A DNA stretch of 64,000 bases from Labilibaculum antarcticum (GTDB lineage: Bacteria > Bacteroidota > Bacteroidia > Bacteroidales > Marinifilaceae). The position numbers were made by a program, and so were the translations under genes. The notes under the pieces were generated by a model, which was not told the DNA's origin, ran no database searches, and saw only the letters and a program-made list of their open reading frames with translations. Location of the stretch: assembly GCF_002356295.1 (NCBI RefSeq), contig NZ_AP018042.1:3690361-3754360 (forward strand). The letters are read 5' to 3'. Shown here one piece after another: positions 16,937 to 25,656 of this stretch; position 1 is the first letter of the stretch; every line of letters starts with the position of its first letter.

Positions 16937-18643
16937 TTATTTTGCTTCAATAACCTGAGATGTTTTCGAAATACCATTTTCATTAAATGCTTCAATTGTA
17001 ATGTAGTAGGTTTTGTCGGAGTCAAGTGATTTCAGCAAATGTTCATTTTTACCATAAATCATCCATGAATTATATAACTTATCAGGAGCTATTCCCCATA
17101 TGATGTTATATCCTTGACAGTCTTCCTCTTGTTTCCAACTGATTTTTGCATCGCGGCGATCTTTTAAGCGTTCAACGCTAAAATTCTTTACTGTTGATGG
17201 TGCTTTGCCTGAAGCATTTCCAAATATTCGAATATCAGAAATTGCAAGCGATGGAGTAGGAACCTCAATATTGGTATATTTTATAAATCTTGCCTTATAG
17301 GCTTGATCCAGTTCAACGTAATCGTTGGGAGTGTCTTTAAAGCTTTTGGACTTGTCAATCAGTGATTTCCAATTTGCACCATCAGTAGAGTATTCAATTA
17401 GATATCGATGTTTCAAATTTTCATATCTGCCATACATATCCGACTTGTAATCGTGAAAATTGATCTGGATTGCTCTTATATCCATTGGTTTTTCCAGATC
17501 GATGGTAAACCATTCTCCGCCTGTGTTTGTTTCTGACAACCAGAATGTTTTCACATTTTCATCCGTTAGGTTTTTGATTCCTTCGGGAGATGAACTTTTA
17601 ACTGGTTTATTGTATGATAGAAGCATCCATCCACGAAATTCACCGGTTTTTTCTTTTGAATTTGGGGCATAATGCGGATAATCTCCAAATCGGGTATTGC
17701 TGTACATGAGTCCGTCTTCATCAAAGAAAATAGGATGCATACAAAGTCTGCGTTCCCAGATTTCGGTGACAGAAAGTGCCATCGATCCGAAATGCCAGTA
17801 AGCACCGGAAGTTGTTTTTACGATGCTTCCATGCCCGGCTCCGTTCATGAATCCACCAGGCTTGTAAACAACCGGATTATGAGCTTGGTAAGTATAAGGG
17901 CCCATTGGGCTTTTAGCAGTATAAACACCATCGGCATAAACATTAAACTCTGTTCCCGGTGCCGCATACATCATGTAGTAAGTTGCGTTGTGCTTTGTTA
18001 GCCAGGCACCTTCCATATATCCTTTAAGAATGGTATCGGAATGATTTTCTCCAAATCGTTCCCATCCGTGTATTTCTTGATTAAGGCTGAATAATTCAGT
18101 TGTGTTTTTTTCTGCAATAAATCTTTTATTTTTGTCTAACTTTTTGGCTCTAATGGGAAATTTATTGGAAGATCCCCAAAAGATATAAGCCTGATCATCA
18201 TCATCAATAAACAGATCAGGGTCTTGAAGATTATTTAGAATGGCAGGGACAATTTTCCAATCTCCTTTTTTAGGATTATCTGTATATAACACACTCATAG
18301 AACCGGAAGGATCTCCAGTCATGTAAAGAACAGAATCTTTATAGTTGTGTGCGGCAGGTGCATTACATCCTTGAAAATACCACTTCTCTGGCTGAATAAA
18401 ATCCCAGTTTTGCAAATCTGTTGAATGCCAGTAACCTAATGATCGGGTTACAAACATGTAATATTCACCACGAAATTCGACCACAGCAGGATCTGCTCCA
18501 GAGCGATAGGAAAGGTCGTTCTTGGAATTGTATATCATGTAGGTGTAGTCAATATTCAGCGGATTACAATAAGTTTCTGCTGTACGCTGAGCAAAAGTTG
18601 AAACACTTACAAAAGTTAAAAGGATGGTTAATAGTCTGAGCAT
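16937..18643 (-). CDS. GH43-family glycosidase with F5/8-type C and fibronectin III domains
   Basis: The 568-aa protein has a signal peptide (cleavage after TFA). The five-bladed GH43 propeller (about 40-335) carries the three acidic residues in GADPAVVEF, LQDPDLFIDDDDQAYIFWG and MEGAWLTK. A discoidin-like F5/8 type C carbohydrate-binding domain follows (about 345-475, LEKPMDIRAIQINF), then an FN3 domain (about 480-565). GH43 enzymes usually remove arabinose, xylose or galactose side groups. The specificity cannot be read from sequence. It is separated from the LamG gene by a 14-bp perfect hairpin. Confidence 0.85.
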   Translation of the reverse strand: MLRLLTILLTFVSVSTFAQRTAETYCNPLNIDYTYMIYNSKNDLSYRSGADPAVVEFRGEYYMFVTRSLGYWHSTDLQNWDFIQPEKWYFQGCNAPAAHNYKDSVLYMTGDPSGSMSVLYTDNPKKGDWKIVPAILNNLQDPDLFIDDDDQAYIFWGSSNKFPIRAKKLDKNKRFIAEKNTTELFSLNQEIHGWERFGENHSDTILKGYMEGAWLTKHNATYYMMYAAPGTEFNVYADGVYTAKSPMGPYTYQAHNPVVYKPGGFMNGAGHGSIVKTTSGAYWHFGSMALSVTEIWERRLCMHPIFFDEDGLMYSNTRFGDYPHYAPNSKEKTGEFRGWMLLSYNKPVKSSSPEGIKNLTDENVKTFWLSETNTGGEWFTIDLEKPMDIRAIQINFHDYKSDMYGRYENLKHRYLIEYSTDGANWKSLIDKSKSFKDTPNDYVELDQAYKARFIKYTNIEVPTPSLAISDIRIFGNASGKAPSTVKNFSVERLKDRRDAKISWKQEEDCQGYNIIWGIAPDKLYNSWMIYGKNEHLLKSLDSDKTYYITIEAFNENGISKTSQVIEAK

Positions 18644-18672
18644 TGGTTTTCGATTCTTTTTGATAAAAATGT

Positions 18673-18709
18673 ATTCCGGAGGTTTCAGGTTTTGAGAAAC
18701 CTCCGGAAT
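18673..18709 (-). other. Strong intercistronic hairpin between surface lipoprotein and GH43
   Basis: A perfect 14-bp inverted repeat (18673-18686 with 18696-18709; arms ATTCCGGAGGTTTC and its complement) encloses a 9-base loop. On the coding (minus) strand it is followed by ACATTTTTATC, a short T tract offset by two bases. This may be a partial terminator or a 3'-end stabiliser placed so that susC, susD and the binding protein are made in excess of the enzymes. Confidence 0.7.
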
Positions 18710-18730
18710 TAATAATTCTATACTAAGAGA

Positions 18731-20455
18731 TTACTTCTCTGCATCATATATTGTTTGAATTTCTTCCTGCGAAAGAGCCGTATTAAAAATACGTAATTCA
18801 TCAAGGAAGCTTGAATCTGACAAGTGATTCCAGTAACTGAAAGTTTCACCTCCTGCACCAATCGTCATTGTGGAACATCCTGTCCAGTCAATACCTGCAG
18901 AAAGATCTGAGGATAACATTTCAACACCGTTAAAATATATCTTGCTTTTAGTTAGAGAAACCGTAACAGCGATTTGCACCCACTCGCCAGCGGTAACATC
19001 AATAACACCTCCATCATTCCATACATCAGCTGTTTCGATACCCACATTTAATTTTATTCTTTGTGATGTTGCATCTCCTTCACGGAACAATCTAAATCCC
19101 TGATTACGATCAGTTTCGTCATCTCCAACAACAAGAATACCAGCTCGGTCTGCACTTGGGTTTACTTTATACCAAAATACAGTACTAAACTCTTCTCCAA
19201 AAAGCCCTTCTGTAGGAAAAGTCAAGTAAGAATCAGTAGCTCCAGCAAAAGCATCTCCTCCAAGTACGCTTTCGCCTGCAAAACCTGTTGTACCTACTAC
19301 CGTGGCTTCATTGTAGCTAATTAAATCGGTATTGTCTCCATCGAAAGGCATATAGAATGTTTCACCATATTTTGGCTCATATGGATTGGTAACATTAATC
19401 ATATCTTGAATCTCGTCTGCAGTTAGTGCTTTATTGAATAAACGTAATTCATCCATCGCACTATTATCTGAAAGGTGATTCCAATAGCTAAAAGTTTCGC
19501 CTCCGGCACCAATAGTCATTGTTTCGCAACCTGTCCAATCAATACCAGTGGCCAAATCAGAAGATCGCATTTCAATGCCATTGAAGAAAATTGTACACTT
19601 TGTTTGTGAAATTGTCATGGCAATGTGTACCCATTCTCCGGCGGCTACGTCAATAACGTCACCATCATTCCAAACGTCGGTTGTGCCAATACCCACGTTA
19701 AGCTTAATTCTTTGCTCGGCACCATTTCCTTCTCTGAGTAATCTAAATCCCTGATTACGATTTTCAGGGAGATCATTTCCAATAACCAAAATACCTGCTC
19801 GATCCGGCGATGGATTCACCTTATACCAAAATGCAGCAGTAAATTCAGGTGTAAGTAATGAAGCAATTGGATAGGTTAGATAAGAATCTGTTGTTCCTGA
19901 ATAAGAATCAATTCCAATAATGCCTTCCCCTGCAAAACCAGGAGATCCAACTTTCGTTGCTTGTACAATGTTTACCAATTCATAATAATCTCCATCAAAT
20001 GGCATATAGAATAATTCTCCGTCAAATAAAGCTGTGTAAGGAGGTTCTTTTGAGAAATTTACCGACGATGTGGTACTTTTACCTTCCAAATCAGCAGCGA
20101 TCACGGTCATAATGTGATCTCCAGTATTTACGTTGTCATAGGTGAATGCTTTAAGAGCAATTCGATAATCAGTAAATGTTGTAAAACTGGCTATCTCAGT
20201 TCCATCCATTAAAACAGATATGCTTCCAATTTCAATATCATCGGTAACCTCAATATCAATGTCAATTGAAGTGACTAAATCGAGAACCTTGATTATTGTT
20301 CCTTCAGTAGGGTAGTTTATTTTGACCATCGGAGCTGTTTCATCCACTCCTGGTTTCACCGCTGTAATCGGATCAATTCCATCGTCACATGCCGTGGCAA
20401 ATACGAGGGCAATCATTGCGATAAGTATATTTTTAAATAATTTCATTTTCTTCAT
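18731..20455 (-). CDS. Surface glycan-binding lipoprotein with Ig-like domain and two LamG domains
   Basis: The 574-aa protein follows susD by 19 bases, the usual position of a SusE/SusF-type surface glycan-binding protein. It has a lipoprotein signal (FATAC, Cys23), an Ig-like domain (about 40-135) and two concanavalin-type LamG/laminin G-3 domains (about 145-355 and 360-574). The two domains are near copies of each other (both contain SYLTYP/SYLTFP, FWYKVNPS, DRAGILV, NQGFRL, VWNDG, WNHLSD). No catalytic residues are evident. The role inferred is capture of polysaccharide at the cell surface. Confidence 0.8.
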   Translation of the reverse strand: MKKMKLFKNILIAMIALVFATACDDGIDPITAVKPGVDETAPMVKINYPTEGTIIKVLDLVTSIDIDIEVTDDIEIGSISVLMDGTEIASFTTFTDYRIALKAFTYDNVNTGDHIMTVIAADLEGKSTTSSVNFSKEPPYTALFDGELFYMPFDGDYYELVNIVQATKVGSPGFAGEGIIGIDSYSGTTDSYLTYPIASLLTPEFTAAFWYKVNPSPDRAGILVIGNDLPENRNQGFRLLREGNGAEQRIKLNVGIGTTDVWNDGDVIDVAAGEWVHIAMTISQTKCTIFFNGIEMRSSDLATGIDWTGCETMTIGAGGETFSYWNHLSDNSAMDELRLFNKALTADEIQDMINVTNPYEPKYGETFYMPFDGDNTDLISYNEATVVGTTGFAGESVLGGDAFAGATDSYLTFPTEGLFGEEFSTVFWYKVNPSADRAGILVVGDDETDRNQGFRLFREGDATSQRIKLNVGIETADVWNDGGVIDVTAGEWVQIAVTVSLTKSKIYFNGVEMLSSDLSAGIDWTGCSTMTIGAGGETFSYWNHLSDSSFLDELRIFNTALSQEEIQTIYDAEK

Positions 20456-20474
20456 TTTTAATGATCAAAAATTA

Positions 20475-22010
20475 TTAATTTTTACCTTTTAATACAGGAA
20501 GTAAATCAACTTGATTTTGAGGATATGGTAAATAAATTAAATCAGCGTTAAAGGTTCTTCCTTCGTAGCTTAACTCGTTGTATTTTTCAAGACGAACCAT
20601 ATCAAAAAAGCGTGTTCCCCATTCCATCGCTAACTCAGCAAATTTCTCATCCATAACCTGTGCATTTGAAACTCCTGAAATTGCTGCTAAATCCGCTCTT
20701 TCTCTAACTAAATTTACTGCAGCATCTGCAGATATTGATGAGCTTGATGCTCCTTGAGTTATGGCTTCGGCATGCATTAACAAGATTTCGGCATAACGAA
20801 TACAGGTGAAATTTTTGTTTGTCCCATACACAGTACGGCCTGGTGTAAGTTGATCTGATGGTAAATAATGCTTGCCACTGGCAAAAAGTGCACGGGCATA
20901 ATCATTAATAACATCTCCGGATCGGGTTGTATTTGAAACCCATGCAGGCAGAGTTGCATAATTCGGATCTTTTTGAATTTCAGCAATACCTCTATCTGTA
21001 AATAATACACTGGTTTCCAAACGAACAGTTTCTTCTCTGTCGAGCATGAATTTGATGTACTTTAAACTAGGTTCCCAAAATCCCCAACCACTTCCGGCTC
21101 CTTCAACTGATGGAGTCCAACCTTGAGGACCAAAGAATTCGAACAGGTAACTTTTGCTATCTCCTGCGCCTTGTCCGAAATCTGAATATTGCATTTCCAG
21201 TAAATTCTCATTGTTTAGTTTGCCAGGAATCTTAAATAATTCATAAAAATCAGCTTCTAAATTGAATTTACCTGAACTAATGATTTGCGAAGTGGCATCG
21301 GCAACAGCCTGATAGTTTTTCAACTCTAAATTTGCAAGAGCTTTAATCGCAAGTGCAGTGTATTTAGTAACACCGCCGCGAATATCAGTTCTTTCGTTTG
21401 GATTCATATCAGGTAAAAGAGGAATTGCTTCGTCCATTTGATCAGAGATATGTTGCATTACATCATTTTTTGGTACTATACTTGCAACAAGCAATTCGGT
21501 AGGATCAGCACTGGTTGGAATTAGAATATTTCCCCATGTGCGGGATATATTAAAAAGAGTCCATCCCCGTATTGTTTTTGCTTCTGCAATGTATTGGTCT
21601 CCCAAGCTTTGGTTTCCTGTTTCATCAGCATACAATTGAATTTGCTCCATTGCACTATGAGATGTAATTACATCGCGGTATTCACCTTCCCAAGCGGAAT
21701 TGTACATCCAGAAATCTTTGTTGTAATTGAACAAGTCAGTCTCTGCAAAATCTTGTTGATCTCCTAAACCTCCTGCATTCACATCATCTCCCCGAACAGA
21801 CATTAATGGGTTTGATTCCCAGCCTTTATTGTTAAATTCAGCGTAAAGGCCGATTAAAGGTGAAATCATATTTTCAGCAATAGAATAATTAGTGCTGTCT
21901 GCAATTGCAATATTCTCGGCTGGTTCGTCTAATTTGTCATCGCAGGCTGTAGCAAACAGAATTGCAAGCGCAGCCAGGGTGATATTTGTAGAATATTTAA
22001 ATAGTTTCAT
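20475..22010 (-). CDS. susD: SusD/RagB-family outer-membrane lipoprotein
   Basis: The protein (511 aa from the chosen start) has a lipoprotein signal (LFATACDD) and typical SusD features: a TPR-rich helical body, GWTLFNISRTWGNI, YTALAIKALANLELKNY, and the C-terminal RYAEILLMHAEA and ELAMEWGTRFFDMVRLEKY blocks. SusD forms the lid on SusC and delivers oligosaccharides. The start is set at 22010, which begins MKLFKYSTN with an ideal signal peptide; an ATG at 22043 would add 11 residues before it and overlap susC. It lies 19 nt after the susC stop. Confidence 0.95.
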   Translation of the reverse strand: MKLFKYSTNITLAALAILFATACDDKLDEPAENIAIADSTNYSIAENMISPLIGLYAEFNNKGWESNPLMSVRGDDVNAGGLGDQQDFAETDLFNYNKDFWMYNSAWEGEYRDVITSHSAMEQIQLYADETGNQSLGDQYIAEAKTIRGWTLFNISRTWGNILIPTSADPTELLVASIVPKNDVMQHISDQMDEAIPLLPDMNPNERTDIRGGVTKYTALAIKALANLELKNYQAVADATSQIISSGKFNLEADFYELFKIPGKLNNENLLEMQYSDFGQGAGDSKSYLFEFFGPQGWTPSVEGAGSGWGFWEPSLKYIKFMLDREETVRLETSVLFTDRGIAEIQKDPNYATLPAWVSNTTRSGDVINDYARALFASGKHYLPSDQLTPGRTVYGTNKNFTCIRYAEILLMHAEAITQGASSSSISADAAVNLVRERADLAAISGVSNAQVMDEKFAELAMEWGTRFFDMVRLEKYNELSYEGRTFNADLIYLPYPQNQVDLLPVLKGKN

Positions 22011-22029
22011 GTTGAAATGTTTTTTTGAA

Positions 22030-25000
22030 TTAAAAATTAACATTTAAGCCAAGTGTGTATACTGCTGGAATAGGATAAGTTTGTGTATCGATTCCATTTT
22101 CTACTTCAGGATTAAATCCGTTGTAGCTAAAGACAGTTAAAGGACGATCTGCTGTGAATGAAATTCTAGATTCAGGAACTTTCACACCAAACATTACCTT
22201 TTGTCTTATATTGTAAGCAATTTGAATGTTTTGAATTCTGAAGTAGGATCCATCCTCGACAAAATAATCACTCATTTTTTGGTTCCAGCCTTTTCTTAAT
22301 CCTGCAGAGGAAGGATATTTATTTGAAGTTCCCTCACCATGCCAACGATTTTTTGCAAGATCAGCATCCATGTTTCCATCATTTGTCCAGATTAATTCAC
22401 CGCGTTTACGATTAAGAATTTTGTTTCCGGTCTGTCCTAAAATATTCATTGTGAAATCCCAGTTCTTGTATGTTATGCCAAGATTTACACCGTACATGAA
22501 TTTTGGAAAATAAGAGCCTAAAACAACCCTATCGTCGTCATCAATTACTCCATCATCATTTTGGTCTTTGTATTTAAAATCTCCAGGAGCTAACCCATTT
22601 TCTACAGCAACAGGATCAGCGGCTATTTCAGCCTCGTTTTGATAAACACCCGCTACTTCACGTCCAAAAAATGCCAATAATGGTTCACCTACAATTGAAC
22701 GCTGACGAAATTCTGCTTGTCCACCGTCTATATAAGGCTGACCAAATAAATCTCTTACTTCGTTTTTAAGAGTAGAAACGTTTGCTCCGATTGAGTATTT
22801 TAAATCTTTTGTAATATTATCATTCCAATTTAAAGCCAGCTCGAATCCCGAGTTTCTGATTTCTCCAACATTTTTTCTTACTGTGCCTCCTACAAGAGGA
22901 TTTGTAACATTAATAACTGCATTTTTTGTGTCGCGGATATAATAATCAGCATCTACAGATAGTCTATTAGCAAGAAGAGTTGTCGTAACACCAAAGTTTG
23001 TTTCTTCGGTAACCTCCCATTTAAGAGAGGAGTATGTACTTGATGTTGTTGTTCCAGAAACTAAAGCATCATCAATCGCAGTTGTTACAACAGTAGTTGA
23101 ATTAGCACCATCGCTGGCTGCGATTTTATTATTTCCCAGTTTTCCCCAACTTGCGCGAAATTTTAAAAAGTCAACAAACTCTACATCCGTCATGAAGTTT
23201 TCTTCTGAAATAACCCAACCAGCACCAATAGTTGGGAAATAGCCCCATTTCTCCTGGTACTTTGAGCTGCCATCCGCTCTCATAGTTCCATATAGTAAAT
23301 ATTTTCTATTGAAGTTATAAGACATTCTTCCAAAATAAGACATGCCATGCTGTTTATTGCCGCCATCATTAACACTTTCAGTTGGTTTACTGTCTGATTG
23401 ACTGATGTACCAGTTTTCTTCTAGTCCTGATGGGAAATTTAAACCGGTTGCGCTAAGATAATTCCATGTCTCATCTCTGTAAGATGATCCAGCCATAAGT
23501 GTAAGATTATGATTTCCAAAGCTGTCAGTATAGGTTAATATGTTATCCCAGGTTTGGTTCGTTGTGGTTTGAGAGGTTTTTTGAACAGAGTCATCCGTAC
23601 GTTTAAAATTAGTACTTACAAAATACGCAAGATCAACAAATCGTTCTTCTTGTGAAGTGAAATTTTGACTGTAAGTTGTTTTGAAACTTAATTTTTTTGG
23701 TATTAGGTCCAGTTTAGCATAGAAATTTGCAAGTACTTTTTTTGTTCTAATACGATTTTCACTTAAATCCATTGTTGGAAAAGGATTTTTGCCTCCTCGA
23801 TATCCTAAATCTTCAGCGCTCGCATATCTGGTTGGGCTTGCCGCTGTATTGAGTTCATCGTACACAGGCATTATTGGTACCGCAAAATAAGCAACATTCC
23901 AAGCGGCTGATTCAGGTGCATATTTGGTCGCATTGCTCAAAATCACATTACCACCGATTGTGAACCATTCATTTGCCTGATAGTCAATTTTTGAACGAAG
24001 ATTAAAACGTTCGTACTCATTCTTCATATTCAAAACACCTTCTTGGGTAAAAAAACTTGTTCCAATAGAGTAGGTTGTATTCTCGTTACCTCCGGATACA
24101 CTTAAACTATGATTTTGAATAGCAGCAGTACGCATAATTTCGTCATACCAATCTGTATTTACGTTTGGTACATTTGGGTTTACACGACTACGACCATATC
24201 GTTGCATCGCATTTAAAATATATTGTTCGTCTGCAGCAGAGCCTGACTCCATAGCCATTGTAGTGTATTGTTCGGCGTTTGCCATTTTTAGCACATTCTG
24301 TGCGACTTGGTAACCGTAATAGCCATTGTAGTTGATTTGGGCTTTTTGATTTCGTTTACCGGATTTCGTTTCGATCAACACAACTCCATTTGCAGCCCGA
24401 ACTCCATAAATTGCTGCGGCTGAGGCATCTTTAAGTACTGAGGTTGATTCAACATCAGCCGTGTTTAAAAAATCGATATTGTCGTAGAATACTCCATCGA
24501 CAACAAACAAAGGACCTTCATTGCCATGCCCAGGATAGGAACCAATACCGCGAAGACGTATGGTTGGTGATTCACCTGGAGCCCCGGAACTAATAACTTG
24601 AAGTCCGGCTACTTTCCCTTGTAACGATTGCATAACATTGCCGGAAGGTGTTTTCATTAACTCTTCAGCTTTTACTGTGGTAATCGATGATGTAAGATCC
24701 TTTACAGTTTGTGTTCCATATCCAACAACGATTACCTCATCTAAGCCTGTTGTGGAATCGATAAGAGTTACATTGATGTTGTTACGATTGTTTACAGGAA
24801 TTTCCTGTGTTTCCATACCAATAAAACTGTAAACGAGTGTAGCATCGCTTAAAGTTGCAATGGTGTAGTTTCCGTCAATATCTGTTACGGTTCCTGAAGT
24901 GGTTCCTTTAACAAATACAGTAACACCAATTAATGGTATTCCGGATTGGTCTGTAACTATACCTGTGATATTCGTATTGCTTTGTGCAAATACAGACATA

Positions 25001-25041
25001 GAAAACAGCAAAAGAATTAGGTTAGATAATAGTAATCTCAT
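22030..25041 (-). CDS. susC: SusC/RagA-family TonB-dependent outer-membrane transporter
   Basis: The 1003-aa protein has a signal peptide (cleavage after VFA), an N-terminal carboxypeptidase-like regulatory domain (about 24-100, ITGIVTDQSG to GNYTI), a TonB box region (LDEVIVVGYGTQ), a plug domain (about 120-230, with LQGKVAGLQV and RLRGIGS) and a 22-strand barrel to the C-terminal phenylalanine. No FecR-interacting N-terminal extension is present, so anti-sigma control through this protein is unlikely. First gene of the locus. Together with SusD it imports the oligosaccharides made by the downstream enzymes. No TAnnTTTG box precedes it. Confidence 0.96.
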   Translation of the reverse strand: MRLLLSNLILLLFSMSVFAQSNTNITGIVTDQSGIPLIGVTVFVKGTTSGTVTDIDGNYTIATLSDATLVYSFIGMETQEIPVNNRNNINVTLIDSTTGLDEVIVVGYGTQTVKDLTSSITTVKAEELMKTPSGNVMQSLQGKVAGLQVISSGAPGESPTIRLRGIGSYPGHGNEGPLFVVDGVFYDNIDFLNTADVESTSVLKDASAAAIYGVRAANGVVLIETKSGKRNQKAQINYNGYYGYQVAQNVLKMANAEQYTTMAMESGSAADEQYILNAMQRYGRSRVNPNVPNVNTDWYDEIMRTAAIQNHSLSVSGGNENTTYSIGTSFFTQEGVLNMKNEYERFNLRSKIDYQANEWFTIGGNVILSNATKYAPESAAWNVAYFAVPIMPVYDELNTAASPTRYASAEDLGYRGGKNPFPTMDLSENRIRTKKVLANFYAKLDLIPKKLSFKTTYSQNFTSQEERFVDLAYFVSTNFKRTDDSVQKTSQTTTNQTWDNILTYTDSFGNHNLTLMAGSSYRDETWNYLSATGLNFPSGLEENWYISQSDSKPTESVNDGGNKQHGMSYFGRMSYNFNRKYLLYGTMRADGSSKYQEKWGYFPTIGAGWVISEENFMTDVEFVDFLKFRASWGKLGNNKIAASDGANSTTVVTTAIDDALVSGTTTSSTYSSLKWEVTEETNFGVTTTLLANRLSVDADYYIRDTKNAVINVTNPLVGGTVRKNVGEIRNSGFELALNWNDNITKDLKYSIGANVSTLKNEVRDLFGQPYIDGGQAEFRQRSIVGEPLLAFFGREVAGVYQNEAEIAADPVAVENGLAPGDFKYKDQNDDGVIDDDDRVVLGSYFPKFMYGVNLGITYKNWDFTMNILGQTGNKILNRKRGELIWTNDGNMDADLAKNRWHGEGTSNKYPSSAGLRKGWNQKMSDYFVEDGSYFRIQNIQIAYNIRQKVMFGVKVPESRISFTADRPLTVFSYNGFNPEVENGIDTQTYPIPAVYTLGLNVNF

Positions 25042-25656
25042 GCTCTTTTATATTTGATTATTAATAACACCTTAAAGGTCGGCCTATATAGGTGTTTATT
25101 CCAAATCCATCGTAGCTATTAAACCTCAACAAGAATAATATGTGGTACTACATTACCACAACACCAAGTTGTTAATGCCCAGTATATGAGCGAGTGTAGA
25201 TGTGTTAATGTATGTGAAATGTTTTTATTGAATAGTGCATTTACATAGTGGTTTTATATTTAAGTAGTGAGTATGTTGGGGTGATGATTTGCATATTAAT
25301 GCAATACCATTAAGCATAATTGAGTTATGGAGAGTATGAAAAGCATTATTTCATGCAATCGATTTCAGTTTCGTAGCCTCATTAATAAGATAGTGAAAAA
25401 TTTTGACTGAGCAGAAGTGAATAAACTTAAGGTGATAGCTTCTTTATTTAGTCTGTGTTTTAATAAAAATTAAACATTCAGGCAATTTACTCATATCCTG
25501 TTTGTTATGTGTTTTTTTGACGAGGGGAGCCAAGTGATTCATTAAAAACCAAACATTAATCATTAAATTTACGTAATTAAAGTAAAAAAACAAAGCTTTC
25601 GTCAAAAGGCAGATGCCTGGAGATTTGGAGTAGACGGTTTTAATGAAAGGGTGAAT
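25042..25656. promoter_or_regulatory. Divergent intergenic region between susC and the giant adhesin gene
   Basis: This 615-base region must contain the start signals of both the polysaccharide operon and the adhesin gene. It has no convincing gene. It holds short dyads: TGTGGTA/TACCACA at 25141-25160 (6-base loop) and TTGCAT/ATGCAA at 25289-25304. I found no exact TAnnTTTG box on either strand, so both promoters may need an activator or another sigma factor. Confidence 0.4.
25066..25096 (-). promoter_or_regulatory. Hairpin in the susC leader
   Basis: AACACCT (25066-25072) pairs with AGGTGTT (25090-25096) around a 17-base loop, 24 nt upstream of the susC start on the minus strand. The position suggests a leader RNA structure, or part of an operator. 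No stronger evidence. Confidence 0.3.

Noticed and set aside
22010-22043. Upstream ATG at 22043 for susD
   Set aside because: It would place 11 polar residues before the lipoprotein signal peptide and overlap susC; the ATG at 22010 gives a normal SusD N-terminus.
22030-25041. Possible sigma/anti-sigma (FecIR-type) control of the SusC protein
   Set aside because: No N-terminal signalling extension is present between the signal peptide and the carboxypeptidase-like domain, and no sigma or anti-sigma gene adjoins.
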